From the NCBI GenBank assembly GCA_009667805.1, contig CM019063.1:409982626-410046625 (forward strand): a stretch of DNA of 64,000 bases, written 5' to 3'. This DNA comes from Leptobrachium leishanense (Eukaryota > Chordata > Amphibia > Anura > Megophryidae). The notes beneath the pieces were generated by a model. The model was not told the DNA's origin. It did not search any database and saw only the letters and a list, made by a program, of their open reading frames with translations. The position numbers and the translations under genes were made by a program. Shown here piece after piece: positions 9,420 through 22,134 of this stretch; within the stretch, counting starts at the first letter, position 1, and each line of letters starts with the position of its first letter.

Positions 9420-12400
9420 ATGGCGACGGTCCGATTGATCACGCTTAACGCGAGGGGGCTGAACACCCCCATGAAACGTCGGCTGGCCCTGGCTGATGCC
9501 CGCGCGCAGGGCGGGGACATCGTCTTTGTCCAAGAGACACACTTCCGAGCAGACTCCGCACCGACCTTATCATCACCGCATTATCCCACTAGTTATGTGA
9601 GTAACTTCGCAACCTCAAAATCTCGAGGGGTGGCCATACTGTTAGCTCGTCATGTCCCCTTTGTATACGATTCTCATGTCACGGACCCGGGGGCAGGTTT
9701 TTGTTTCTCAAAGGGACCTTGGGCCTCACTCGCTGCACCCTGGTTAACATTTATCTCCCCAATCGTAATCAATGCCAGGCACTTCGTTCTATTCTCACCA
9801 AATTGTCCCGCTACAGTGAAGGCATGATAATCTGTGGGGGTGACTTTAATGTCCATCTGGATGCCCCTGGGGAGGGCAATCCTGCTTCATGTCGACCCGA
9901 CCCTTCTTTAAGGCGGCGGTTTCTCCAATTGTTACACGGCCAGCAGTTGGTAGACGGCTGGAGGGTACTTCACCTGGAAGGGAGAGACTTTACATTTTTC
10001 TCTTCTGCTGCGGGTTCCTACTCCCGACTGGATACTTTTCTGGTCTCTCATCATGGCCTCCACTTCTTGAAGTCCGCCACTATTAAGCCCATCACATGGT
10101 CAGACCATGCCCCAGTACATTTAGTGATCACCCTCCCTGCAGTCCCAGAACGTGACAGGATTTGGCAACTTAATGAGGCCCTTCTCAAAGACGACGTAAA
10201 CAGGACTGACATTGAAACGGCCATTACTGACTATTTTGGGGATAATCTGACTCCAGACGTATCCCTGCCTATGGTATGGGAAGCCCATAAGTGTGTTCTA
10301 AGGGGCAAACTTATTCAAATCGGGGCACGGCTAAAGAGACTTCGGACGGGACAGATCAAGGACCTCCTAGGTGACATACATACTCTCGAGACATCTCATA
10401 AAGCACATGGGTCGTTAGATACGCTTAAAGAACTGACACTACAGCGAGCGGCTCTTAACGACTTGCTCACAAGTAATACTCTTCGTTCCCTACAAATCAC
10501 TAAGCTTAAATATTATACCCAGGGAGACCGTTGTGGCCGTCTTTTGGCTAACGCAGTCCGACAACGACATATGGCCACGTATATCCCTAAGGTACGTCAT
10601 GTGGGTGGGTTGATGGCTCACACGTCCCCAGATATTTCTGCGGCTTTCCTATCCTATTATAGAGCTCTATACAATTTGAGAGACACCCCCCCTCCCTCGG
10701 AAGCAATTGACAAGTACTTGCGAGACTCATATGACTCTACTATTTCTAAGGAGGCACGGGAAGCGCTGGATGCTCCCTTCACTATGGAAGAACTTGCCTT
10801 AGCAGTTAAATCTATGAAATCGGGTAAGAGCCCGGGCCCAGACGGGTTTACGATGGGGTATTATAAGACCTTTCTTCCATCTTTAGGCCCTCACTTTTTG
10901 CAGGACTTTAACTCCCTGGATGACCAGGTTACTATCCCCCAATCAGCCCTCCTCGCCACGATTACTCTCCTTCCTAAACCTGATAAAGACCACACTTTAG
11001 TCCCTAACTACCGCCCAATCTCCCTTATCAATACAGACGTTAAACTGTTTGCGAAATTGCTAGCTCTCCGCCTCAGCCCCTTATTACCCGCCTTAATTCA
11101 CCCTGACCAGTCGGGCTTCGTGACTCTGCGCGAGGCACAGGACAATACCATTCGCACTATTAATCTCATTCACCGGGCTCAAGCACAGGGACACCCTACC
11201 ATATTCCTCTCGGTTGATGCCGAAAAGGCATTCGACCGGGTGGACTGGCATTATCTATTTGGAGTTCTTAGACATATGGGCTTCGGCACCAAATGGATGT
11301 CATGGATACACGCACTGTATTCTTCCCCGACGGCACGGATTAGAATTAATGGTACACATTCGACACCTTTCTGCATTAGAAATGGGACGAGACAGGGGTG
11401 CCCTTTGTCCCCCCTGTTATTTGTCCTAGCTTTGGAACCTTTTATGCAACGGGTTCGGGATAATGACGAAATTCAAGGTTTTCATCTTCCATTACATCAC
11501 TATAAAATATCAGCATACGCGGATGATGTCCTTTTTACTCTCACCAATCCCCTCCGATCCCTCCCACATGTACTAAAGGAATTACGAACTTTCCAGGCAT
11601 TGTCCAACTTTTTAATTAATGACTCAAAGTGTGAGGCTATGGGGGTGGGGGTGTCACCAGACCTCTACCAGGCCCTGACGGATATATGCCCATTTCAGTG
11701 GACGAGGGATTCCCTACGTTATCTGGGCACTACTCTCACGCGGTGTCCCAGGGACCTGTTCACAGCGAATTATACACCACTCCTGAACACTACTTTACTT
11801 GAGCTTCGCAAATGGCGCAAACCGCATATCTCGTGGCTTGGCCGTGTTAATTATCTGAAAATGACTGTCCTCCCAAAGTTTCTGTATGTATTTCAGGCGG
11901 TTCCGGTTAAAATACCTCGGGCTTATTTCCAGGCGTTGAGATCTGGCTTCCTGAAATTTATATGGGGCGCTACCTGCCCCCGGATATCTTATAAGGACAT
12001 GATTCGCACCAGGGATAAGGGAGGTTTGGGACTGCCCCATTTGGAATCTTACTACCAAGCAGCCTTGCTGACACGGATTTGTGATTGGTCAATGTCTCCT
12101 CCGATCAAGTTGTGGGTGGCACTGGAGCAATGTGCTTTACAGGTACCGATTGCATCTGTGCCATGGCAGCTAGCGGCCATTAGCTCCCTGGTGATATCCC
12201 TGGATCACCCCACTGCTCCACAGCTTCTCCGGCTGTGGAGAGAAGTTTGTTCCAGACCCGACCTTTCCCCAGATATTTCCCCCCTGTACCCCGTGTCACA
12301 TAATCCTGATTTCCCTCCGGGCAGGCAAACACCTTTTTTAGACATAGACCTGGACGGACCGTATCTACCCATTGCACGCTGTTGTACAGATCAGGTACTG

Positions 12401-13269
12401 TCCCCACTAATACTATTGGCACCGAGAACTACTCATACCCCCCTTGAGTGTTTTAAATATGGCCAATTAACTCATTTTGTAACTAAACTAACATCGTCTA
12501 TGCCTCTCCGCACCACTATGACTATATTCGAGACTTTGTGTACGATGGACCCCCCACCAGTACATGTTCTCTCGTCTCTCTACGCACTACTCCTTTCCTC
12601 ATCCCAACCCAAGGTACCCTCCTATGTGTCCAAATGGCATGATGAACTCACAGAACCCATTTCAGAGGAAGACTGGACAAAATTTTTTTCTATCAATAAA
12701 TACTCCTCTATAAGCCTTTCAGTACAGCTCTCTAATTTTAAACTCCTAGCACGCTAGTATCTTACACCAGTCCGCTTAAATCGTATGTTCTCGCAAACTA
12801 CCTCTCAATGCTGGAGATGCCTTGCTGCGACTGGCACATATGTACATTTATGGTGGAGCTGTCCGGTCCTCACTGCTTACTGGTCCGAGATTTTAGCGCA
12901 TATTGAGGACATTACTGGCTTTAAATCAGATGACTCACCTCAGTTGATACTTTTCACTTGGTCCCACTCCCAGTCAACACGTACAAAGCCTCTTTATTGT
13001 TACACCGTTTAAATGCAGCCAAATCCCTCATTCCACGGAAGTGGAAACAGACTACCGCCCCCACTGTTAGGGAATGGATTGAAGCGGTGGAACGCATTCG
13101 TACTTTGGAAGAGCTCCACTACTCATTAGAGAACCAGTATCTAAAATATTTTAAGACGTGGTTTTGGTGGTCAGATTTTCTTCATAAACGTTCAGCTCTC
13201 TCCCCCGCGGTGCAGCTAGTGGCACCCATCTCAGACCCGGTACTTACACCACCTCCTCCCTCCACTTGA
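9420..13269 (+). pseudogene. L1 ORF2 (endonuclease-reverse transcriptase), two frameshifts and one stop
   Basis: The ATG at 9420 begins an APE endonuclease (ARGLNTPMKRR, VQETHF, GGDFNVHLD, SDHAPVHL). The RT follows (SGKSPGPDGF, YRPISLINTDVK, DAEKAFDRVDW, GTRQGCPLSP, SAYADDVLF at about 11509), then a long C-terminal region ending in a zinc knuckle (CWRC...GTYVHLWWSCP at about 12810-12870). The protein nicks target DNA and primes cDNA synthesis. Breaks are a frameshift at a T run at 9698-9702, a TAG at 12755-12757 where Trp is expected before YLTP, and a frameshift at a T run at 12951-12954. Catalytic motifs are intact. Confidence 0.88.
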
Positions 13270-13586
13270 GATCGACGGATCTCCCACTCGAACATCTAGT
13301 ACTGACTGCTGTTGAATTCGCACCTCACTTGGACTTTATGTGATTCAGTTTATTCTATAAGGCGTCTTCCCTGTTTCTCCCCCTATTTTCTTTTTATTTT
13401 GATTGTCTTCAGACATGAGTTGATCTGCTTAGTGTATATGACTTATTTGATTCTCATATTTATATGTTTTTGCTGTATGTTGTGCCACAATATGGAGCGC
13501 TGTGCCTAGCGCGTACTTACGACTCTGTTGCACTTATGGTATTTTTGTTTTGGAAAATAATAAAAATTCTTTAAACAAAAAAAACA

Positions 13587-14189
13587 GGGGATACCTCAGC
13601 TCTGCGCCAAGAGGAGCTGTTGGCAGTCAAATACAGAGACAAGAAGGACGTATACCTTCTCACCACCATCCACTCTGTGAGGTCTGTGGAGGACTCTGTA
13701 CGTGGCAGAGCTGAGGGAGTAAGGAAGCCAGTGTGCATCAAGGCCTATAACCGGCATATGGGAGGGGTTGATCTTGCAAATCAGCTGCTATAGCCCTACC
13801 AAATTATGCGGAAGTCAAGGGCCTGGTACAAAAAGGTTGTAATTTACCTGATGCAAATTGCAACCCACAATGCTTTTTTGCTCTTCAAAAAGGCAAACCC
13901 CGGAGTGACACTGTCCTTTTTACAGTTTCAGTTCCAGGTCATTTCGGGGGTTTTGTACCAGGATGCACCTGCTCCCTGGGCGGTGATGGGGGATAGAGTT
14001 GGGGCTACTCATTTTATTTATAAAATCCCCCTTACTGAGGGCAAACAGAAACCCCAAAAAAGGTGCAGAGGGTGTTTCAAGAGGGGGCAGAGAAGAGACA
14101 CAACCTTTTACTGCCCAGAATGCCCTGGACAACCCGGTCTGTGTCTTGGGGACTGTTTCAAGCAGTATCATCCTGTGCGTGATCTGTAA
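13587..14189 (+). pseudogene. piggyBac (PGBD-type) transposase, C-terminal part
   Basis: One frame reads through YNRHMGGVDLANQLL, RAWYKKVVIYLMQIATHNAF and a cysteine-rich C-terminal domain (CRGCFKRGQRRDTTFYCPEC...CLGDCFKQYH). These are the distal catalytic Asp region (GGVD) and the zinc-binding domain of piggyBac transposases, which cut and paste at TTAA. A TAG at 13791-13793 follows NQLL, where Gln is likely (CAG to TAG). The N-terminal half is missing because L1 number 1 ends directly before it; if the nest is read correctly it continues beyond the window. The frame ends at TAA 14187-14189. Confidence 0.85.
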
Positions 14190-14298
14190 TTTCTATTTTC
14201 CTTTCTATTTTTTGTTACAGTTTATTTAGTTAGTTCAGTTTTTAGTTTTTACATTTTATTCCTACATTTTTATGTTCTGCAATTGGCGCTGCATTTTG

Positions 14299-16100
14299 CC
14301 AAAATCCTGGCAAACCTATGCATGGGGGGCATGGGTGTACTCAGAAGACCTTGCAGAAAACAACCTGGAGAGTTTTCATGCAGTAACCGACAACAGGGTC
14401 TCCTAAATCACAGTCCAAAACTACTGTGTGTGTGTAAAAATGAAAATAAAAAAATTACCACCACACACCTCATATGTTTTTGGCTAAAACCGTTGCATCC
14501 ATGGCATCAAAACACTCCATATGCAATAACTTGGGGTGTCAACATTTCAAATATAAACACTTTTATGGCAATAATTCAAACTGGGGTATGCGGTAGACCC
14601 AAAACGAAAGATAGGCCTATCTGAAGAAATAATCTCAATTTCAACTCCAATGACAAAGTCCTAAAAATTGTATTTGAACCTTCCCAAAATCCTGGCAAAC
14701 CTATGCATGGGGGGCATGGGTGTACTCAGTAGACCTTGCAGAAAAACAGAAAACAACCTGGAGAGGTTTCATGCCGTAACAGACAACAGGGGCTCCTAAA
14801 TCGCAGCCCAAAACTAATGTGGGTGTAAAAATGAAAAATTACCACCACACACTATCCAATTTGTTTGCTTTAAATGGTTGCATCCATGGCATCAAAACAC
14901 TCCATATGCAATAACTTGGGGTGTCAACATTTCAAATATAAACACTTTTATGGCAATAATTCAAACTGGGGTATGCGGTAGACCCAAAACGAAAGATAGG
15001 CCTATCTGAAGAAATAATCTCAATTTCAACTCCAATGACAAAGTCCTAAAAATTGTATTTGAACCTTCCCAAAATCCTGGCAAACCTATGCATGGGGGGC
15101 ATGGGTGTACTCAGTAGACCTTGCAGAAAAACAGAAAACAACCTGGAGAGGTTTCATGCCGTAACAGACAACAGGGGCTCCTAAATCGCAGCCCAAAACT
15201 AATGTGGGTGTAAAAATGAAAAATTACCACCACACACTATCCAATTTGTTTGCTTTAAATGGTTGCATCCATGGCATCAAAACACTCCATTTACAATACT
15301 TTGGGGTGTTAGCTTACCAAATATATGCACGTTCATGGCAATAAAAAAAATTGGGGTATGTAAAAAGTCCCCCAAAAAGAAGAAAGGCAAAGATATGTCA
15401 AATTAGAAATATGACAAGCACATGTCAGAAGATTGGCGTAGCACCCTGAAAACAACCCAACAAATCTATATATGGGTGGTTTCACTTTTTCTCAGAAGAT
15501 GTTGCTGAACATATTTTGGGGTGTTTTTTGGCAGTAACCGATAACTGGATTTGACAATTCATGCCTAAAGTACAATGTGTGTCAAAAAATAACACAAAAA
15601 GTGACTACCTGAAAGTTTGACAAAGACTGTCGTAGATCTATTGCATGGAAAGTGTTAAAATACAACTATTTGAAGTACCCTAGGGTGTGTGCTTTCTAAA
15701 AATATATGGTTTGATGGGGGTAAATTAATTTGCCCGGCTTCAAAAATTTCCCAAATAGGACATGGGTGCATGATGACGAAATGTGAAAATTCCAAGTTGA
15801 AAAACTGAAATGCGCACCCCCCAAATAAGGCCTTTTTTGGCCCCCAAATAACCGACATACCTATACATGGGTGGTATCACTTTACTCAGAAGATGTCGCT
15901 GAACACATTTTAAAGTGTTTATTGACAGTAACCTTTAAAGTTCTCAGTACATGTATTCTTAAATTGCACTCTATTTCAGAAAATCACCAAAAAAAAGTTT
16001 TTTCTCAAACTTTGGCATAGATTTGTGGTAAAATGGTTGCATGGAAAGAGTCAAAATACCCCATGTTTAATACCTTGGGTTGTGTACTTTTAAAAAATAT
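14299..16100 (+). repeat. 385-bp tandem repeats in the piggyBac 3' region (3 good, 2 diverged units)
   Basis: The phrase CCAAAATCCTGGCAAACCTA starts at 14299, 14684 and 15069, an exact 385-base spacing. Two diverged units follow at about 15454 and 15845 (ATGGGTGGTTTCACTTTTTC and a close variant). No coding capacity is seen. The repeats lie between the transposase stop and the Harbinger insertion. Confidence 0.85.
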
Positions 16101-16429
16101 GTATATGTGGAGGGTTATTCAGGTATTAGTGTCAGATATCAGTGTTACAATGTCCCTATCACTAATTTTGAAAATAAGTGCTACTTACACTTAGGCTAGG
16201 GTCAGACGAGCGTGATTTCTACGGACTGTACGTCCGTGCACACGGACGTACGTCAGTACGGAAGACGCAGTAGTGGTCACACAGTCCGTGATCACGTCAG
16301 TGATCACGTCCGTGATTAGTGACGGATCAATATAAAAAGTGAAATGTGAGAAACCAAATCAATTGCAGATGAAAAAACCAAGGGAAGGGGTATAAAAAGC
16401 CATTTTGGGGAAGGTGGGGTTTTCCAAAG

Positions 16430-16567
16430 ATGGATGCAGTCGAAGTATTCGTGTTTGCTGCAACGGGGTACCTGTACCTGAAGAACAAGCGAAAACGGCG
16501 ATCATGGGTTCATCCCATAAACGCTGCCAGATGCCATGTCACCTGCAGCGTCCAGTGTCCAGGATAA
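16430..16567 (+). pseudogene. Harbinger transposase N-terminal remnant
   Basis: The ATG at 16430 opens 45 codons ending at TAA 16565-16567. The fragment contains LKNKRKRRSWVHPINAAR, which resembles the basic RRxxWVHPxN motif near the N-terminus of Harbinger nuclease proteins. The rest of the DDE domain is absent. Assignment rests on this one motif and on its position just inside the left end. Confidence 0.55.
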
Positions 16568-16769
16568 ACTCTCCGGCCCCTAGAATATACTACAGCCACG
16601 CCAGGAATGTTCTGGAGTCTGGACGTGATGTAGGCCGCAGAACAGGTGCGTCTGACGTCTCCACCTCACGTACACAGGCCGCTAGCCGGCCGCAGTGCAT
16701 TCTGTGCGGCCGTTCTAGCGGTTGTACGTTCTTGCCTGCCTTGCGTCCGTGGGCCGCGGCCGTTGTGCG

Positions 16770-18308
16770 CATGGGCGTCCGCAGAAATTTTTACAGGGGG
16801 GGGGGAAATTTTAATGGCATCCATATTCTGCCCTTTTGACAATGTCATGAAGGGGACAGTCATAAAATAAAGCGTAGTAATACACAGCAGGTGCAAGTGC
16901 TAAGTTAGCAACTTGGCACTGAACGCTATGATGTGGCTCAGCGCTCAGCACTGCTAACATAGCACTTTCAGGCAAGTCGAGAGGTGCTGCGGGGTTAGCT
17001 GAGTGTGACGTGGGAAAGATGGCCGCCTCCACGCACCAAATAATCCAATAAGGAAAAGTTCAGTTTGAGGTTTTGGTGAATCAAAACAGCAAATCTTTAT
17101 TGGAACATGGTAAACATTAACACTAAAGTGGTAATAAAATGGATAAAAGTGGATATTGCAGAAACAGCAGCACCTTTCATTAAGCAATCCTCTGCCCTTT
17201 CACTTCCATATTCACAGCCAAAGCGTTCAGTGAGACTGCTGCAGCAAACTGAACTGCTACGCTAAAACAATTCAGCAGCTGCTGAGGAACTGAACGCGCC
17301 TCTGATTACTGACTGCACACTCAGTCACCACCACCAATTAATCCATCCAGATTCATTCAATAAATATATAAATAAATGCCGCCCGCGGCCCACATACCGT
17401 GTGAATGTCTGAGTGATGACTTGAGTTGTGACTTGAGTGTGACACACTGCAGTCTGCAGGCAGCTGCTCAGCTGGCTGATAGTGATGCCTGAGCTGAGCA
17501 GCCTGATGTGATGGGCAAGGCTCAACTGTCCTCCTGTCCTGGATGGATCATCAGATGCTGCCTTGAGGGGAGGCTGCAGCCCGCAGGCCAAACGCCGACC
17601 GGAGGCCGCTGCTGCCTGGCTGGACGTCGGACTGGAGGCCGCAGGGCAGGGCTGCTTGCCTCTGCTTGGATGCAGGAGGGAAGCCGGGGCCGGGATGGAT
17701 GCCGGAGCTGCCCGGAGGCCACAGCGCAGCTGCCTCAGCCTGGTCTGGATGTTGGAGCGGAGGCTGCAGGGCAGGGAGCCTCAGCCAGCCTGCAGTGCTC
17801 AGCCCTGCCTGGATGCTTCCTGGAGGGGAGAGTGGATCACAGGGGCTGGACTGACACCCAGTCAGAGGCCGCAGGGCAGGGGCAGGGGCTGGAACTTGGA
17901 AGCCTGGAAGATGCTGCCTCGGAGCCTCCTCAGTCACCTGCCTGGCCGCCTGCAGGCTCTCAGACTCAGAGTCAGCCCAGGCAGGCAGGCTGTATGGTGT
18001 GTCACTGCGCGCGGTGAGTGAGGGGGACGAGCGCTCAGCGAGGGGAAGAAAAGCAAGAGCGGCGGGATTTCCAGCATGCGCCGCTGTCTCCCTGACCGCG
18101 GGTCCGCGCCCACACACGTGGTCTCAGGCGTGCGGAGGGAGCGTTGTGCTTGCACGCATGCGTCGCGGCCGCCGACGCTGCCTGCTTTAAAAATAAATAG
18201 TGCAGCAGGCTGAGGCAGGCCGCGAAAATGTAAGGAATTTAAGGATTTGCTTTGCGGCTCCAGGGGGGGGCACGTGCCCCCCCTTGCCCCAACCTGTGGA
18301 CGCCCATG
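16770..18308. mobile_element. hAT-type non-autonomous transposon nested in Harbinger
   Basis: The ends CATGGGCGTCCGCAG (16770) and CTGTGGACGCCCATG (to 18308) are inverted repeats with one mismatch. The flanks GTTGTGCG at 16762-16769 and 18309-18316 form a perfect 8-bp target duplication, diagnostic of hAT. A run of nine or more G follows the left terminal repeat and a GGGGGGGG...CCCCCCC hairpin precedes the right one. The interior is AT-moderate to 17500, then GC- and CpG-rich (17510-18180) with imperfect repeats of GGCCGCAGGGCAGGG. The long ORFs in that part overlap on both strands and resemble nothing known. No transposase was found. Confidence 0.82.
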
Positions 18309-19048
18309 GTTGTGCGTCCGCAGTTCAGTGTGGACGTACTTCGTGTAACGGGCTCCGATGGGCTTCCTGTCATGCTATCACGGACGTACTTTTAGGCGCA
18401 ATCACGGACGTGAACACTACGCTCGTCTGACAGCAGCCTTATTGTCATATAAGATGGGGAAAAAAGCGAGGAATATGTAAACATTGGGTATTGCTAAACT
18501 CAGGACAAAATTTAGAAACTACTAATGAAATTGTTTTGACGGTTGTTGAATAAGAGATTTTGGGGGTCAAAGTTCGAAAAAGTGGTGTTTTTTTAATTTT
18601 TTTTGTTATATTTCACAATTTATTTTTAAAGTAAATTATATGAAATGATGAAAAAAATGGTATCTTTAGAAAGTCCATTTAATGACAAAAAAACAGTGTA
18701 TAATATGTGTGGGTTGCATCAGTGGTGTATTTAGGTTTGTGTTGCCCTAGGCCTGACTAAACTCGTGCACCCCCTAATTTAAATTTGAGGCACCCCTTCC
18801 TGTCAAGGGCACACCTCTTCCTGGTTAATTACCACCCTTCCTCTTTAAGCTCCACCTTTTCCTCTTAGAGCTCCACCTTTTCCTCTCTTTATATTAAAAG
18901 TGGATACCAAGTGCCTACTTGTATATTTTGTATACCATTTCAAATGTATCTATTGAGATAAATAAAATTATGAAATGTTTAAATTTAAGCATTTTTACAA
19001 AGAACAGCCACGCATGTCAAGTATACTGGATCACAGCCGCTCTAATTG

Positions 19049-19400
19049 GTTGAACAATAAAATCCACAGAAACGTGCACTGCATATGAGCGTATCACAGA
19101 GCTGCACAGCAATAAAACCCACAGAAATGGGCACTGTGTATGAGCATATCAGAACCGCACAGCAATAAAACTCACAGTAATATGCAGTGTGTATCACAGA
19201 ATCCACAGCAATAAAACTCCTAGCAATGCATTGTGCAGTGTGTATGAGTGTATCAGAATCCACAGCAATAAAACTCCCAGCAATGCAATGTGCGGTGTGT
19301 GTGTCAGCGTATCAGAATTCACAGCAATAAAACTCCCAGCAATGCAATGTGTGGTGTGTATGAGTGCATCAGAATCCACTGCAATAAAACTCCCAGCAAA
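19049..19400 (+). repeat. Minisatellite, about 7 units of 48-60 bp
   Basis: The phrase CACAGCAATAAAACTCCCAG and variants recur at about 19053, 19097, 19157, 19205, 19261, 19320 and 19379, each followed by CAATGCAATGTG-like and GTGTATGAG-like segments. The array lies inside the hAT-type composite. Confidence 0.8.
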
Positions 19401-19669
19401 CTGAGTGAATATGAGCACACAGCAATTATTTATTCTATATTTACCAGCCTCCGTCCGCGGTAGGGCTGTGTGCAGAGTCAGCAGGGACTGTGTACGGACT
19501 CAGCAGAAGGTCCCTCCAGGTCACATTAGGATCGCTGCTGTGCCTGTGCGTGAAACCATCTTGTCAGCAGTGGGGTGCCACTGCCAAAGGGTGCACCGTG
19601 GCTTTGATTCCCTTCCCGGTGGGTGTTCAGTCCAGAATAGAGTGAAAGTCCGTGTTAACGAAAGGGCGG

Positions 19670-19771
19670 GCAGCTGCGTGCGTGCGTGTCACGTGGTTCA
19701 GCCAGTCAGGTGGTACTGAGACTCAGTATCACCTGACTGGCCGGACCGCGTGACCTGCACGCATGCAGCCT
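19670..19771. repeat. Long imperfect hairpin, about 45-bp arms
   Basis: The core CCAGTCAGGTGGTACTGAG, one A at 19721, then CTCAGTATCACCTGACTGG pairs with one G-U position. Pairing continues outward through GTCACGTGGTTCAG and CCGGACCGCGTGAC to the GCGTGCGTG and CACGCATGC flanks with scattered mismatches. No known element end is recognised here. Confidence 0.8.
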
Positions 19772-20044
19772 CACCAGGAGCCAGGCACCTCAATGACAAA
19801 TTTCTATCACTGCAGTGCTGGTTAAGGAAAGGTCCACTTTAAACAGCAGTAAGCAGACAGGGCTTCATATTCTGCTGATACCCCCCTTTACCTGCCGTTT
19901 ACTGTCCTCTTCTCTCTCTGCACACAAATCACATCCCCTCCCCTCTCCTAGAGCTGCTGCAGGGCAGGGGAGGAGCTATGGAGGGAGCTCATTGTTTGAG
20001 AACACAGTTCAAAGCTGACACACAGTAACAGTACAAACAAGCGA

Positions 20045-20491
20045 AGAAATCACTTTGGACTTAAGGAGGGTTTCTATCACTGTGGCCTTTGTTTGGCATG
20101 TAGATGCACTGGTAATAAGAGGATGTATACAGGTACCTATTTTAACCATAAACAGAACAGAACAGTCAAAATAGATGGCATTTTAAAATGCTGTTCTAAA
20201 AATTTTATATATATGTTACAATGCCCATGTGGCCTTTGTTATATAGGGCGTACTAAGAGGGCCTTTAATGTTAGAGTAGCTGAACATGTTAGAAACATTA
20301 GAAATGCCTTTGAAAAACATTCAGTGTCCCTACATTTTAAAAATCACCACAACAGTTCCCCTGTAGGCCTACAATTTTGGGCAATAAAACAGATTAGAAA
20401 AATGGAGGTTGAAGAAGATATGATTAAAAAATTAGGAAAGGAAGAAATTAAACTTATTTTTGATAATGGTACTTTAACCCCCATGGTTTAA
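20045..20491 (+). pseudogene. PLE GIY-YIG endonuclease domain, 5'-truncated
   Basis: The frame reads a Cys-rich linker (FYHCGLCLACRCTGN) and then a GIY-YIG nuclease core: CPCGLCYIGRTKRAFNVRVAEH, with the second motif C-YIG and the catalytic Arg and His region. It ends with EVEEDMIKKLGKEEIKLIF. This domain nicks DNA for PLE integration. There are no internal stops in the retained part, but the reverse transcriptase that should precede it is missing by 5' truncation. The same domain is present in the minus-strand PLE at 38709-39130. Confidence 0.85.
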
Positions 20492-21850
20492 ACGACGATT
20501 TTGAAATTATCCACTTTTTATAATAATTTGTCTTTAAGGCTTTGGGGACTGTTAGTCTCCCTCAAATGTACGCTATTGGGGTGATTTCCACATTCAACAC
20601 TAGCCTTTGATCCTTAAAAATCATATAACATTCAATAGCATTTTGACCTCGATATTAGATTATACATAGCACATAGCACTTAATGATCATTTAGATGGAA
20701 GGATACATTTTTCCTATATAAATCTTAATGTATATTTCCACGTTCTTATCTACACGTCCATTATCATCTATTTTAACTTATAGACCTCTCAGTTTTAGAT
20801 TACTTACCAGTACATATTAGTATAGTTCTGCACCACACTTTACCTGTGTAAAACACTATAGTTCACACTATCTAGTGATTTTAAGCACTTTAGTCTGCAC
20901 TTGCACTTTATGGCTTACCTATTACCATAAAGGAACTTCATAACCACGTTCCATTATTTTTCACCTTTATCTATATGCTTATTAGTATCTATTTTAACCT
21001 ATAGAATAATCTAGATTATTTATCTACATCATACACCAGTTTAGTCTTGCACCACTACTTATCTGTGTTATAGTCTACATTTGCACTTTATGGTTCATTT
21101 CATTATCATAAAGGAATTTCATATTTATCACTTATTTTACACTACAAAGTATATAATCGAAATTAAAATCAAAATTTAATCAGTGTATTCTACCCTTTAG
21201 GTAGTTCTTATTATTATATCCACCATTACATTTTATAAATAGTTTAGACATCACTTAATTATGTTCTATGACATCTCTATTATTCCCTATTGTAGGGTGA
21301 ATCTATACATCATGCACTATACTGGGGAATTTGTCACATTTCCTAATATAGAATTAAGTGTCTATAACAGCTTAGGCACACTTAATTGCTTATTGCACAC
21401 TATTACTATATATATATATATATATAGTGACTCAGTCATTTATAATGCCCTTTAACTATTTTTAGTGATATTATGATATCAGGTGTTTTTAAACATATAA
21501 TTACTTTAGTTGGGTTTTATAATGTAATGTTATACATTCCCATAGAATCCCTATGTGAGGGTTAACCACTTATTCACTCTATAAACAATTAATAATGCAC
21601 TTTAGTTTTCACTATTATCAACAGGGTATATGATACCTTCGATTGCACAATTGTTAATTTATTATCAGTATCACATAGATTATATTGGCAAATATTGTAC
21701 ATGATAAATTTATCAGTCCACGATCATTAGGCATGTATATAGTTTATTTCCCACTGATATATATACATCCCCCGAATGGTATACAATTGGGGAGGATCAG
21801 GGGTCCTATAGACATTGGTGGCATATTATTCATATTATTCTCCCTCTGGG
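20492..21850 (+). other. AT-rich PLE 3' UTR
   Basis: Non-coding AT-rich sequence between the endonuclease stop and the CpG-rich terminal repeat. It contains a (TA)n run at 21409-21425 and recurrent phrases such as TTTGCACTTTATGG and TATTTTAACCTATAGA. No ORF of interest was seen. Confidence 0.6.
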
Positions 21851-22134
21851 GTCTTTTGCAATGTCCGGCCGCTGCGGAGGAATCAAGAAACTGTACCACG
21901 AGAAGTTAACCGCTGGAACCATAGTGGAACGCAGGACACATCCGGTTCAGCGACTTGACCCGCACAGTGGAACGCATGGAGGGAGAACAGCGCATGCGCA
22001 AGATGGCGGCGCCCGCCGCAGATCCGAGATAACTGGGTTTTGAGGCGTGGAACACACGCCTAATTGGTAAATCAAGGACAGATGGGGACAATTTAAGATA
22101 GTATATGAACTCACACAGTGGTTCAGCCTGTAAA

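Larger units (their letters stand above)
8050..13586 (+). mobile_element. L1/Tx1-clade LINE number 1 (5' end beyond the window)
   Basis: ORF1 (8061-8966), a spacer, ORF2 with endonuclease, RT and C-terminal zinc knuckle (9420-13269), a 3' UTR and an A-rich tail (AATAAAAATTCTTTAAACAAAAAAAA, ending about 13584). The left boundary is the LTR end at 8049. Since the LTR element appears to be inserted into this LINE, the LINE 5' UTR should lie left of the window. Downstream, piggyBac coding sequence begins immediately, so the LINE is itself inserted in a piggyBac transposase gene. Confidence 0.85.
16194..18438. mobile_element. PIF/Harbinger transposon carrying a nested hAT
   Basis: The left end is GGCTAGGGTCAGACGAGCGT and the right end is ACGCTCGTCTGACAGCAGCC, an imperfect terminal inverted repeat sharing GTCAGACGAGCGT. 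The flanks are TTA at 16191-16193 and 18439-18441, the 3-bp duplication expected of PIF/Harbinger. Both ends also carry repeats of CACGGACGTAC in inverted arrangement. Removing the internal hAT (16770-18308) leaves about 0.7 kb, so it is a short derivative retaining only the start of a transposase-like ORF. Confidence 0.8.

Noticed and set aside
17500..18190. Several GC-rich ORFs of 60-188 codons
   Set aside because: They overlap in many frames on both strands inside a CpG-rich hAT interior and show no domain or codon signal.
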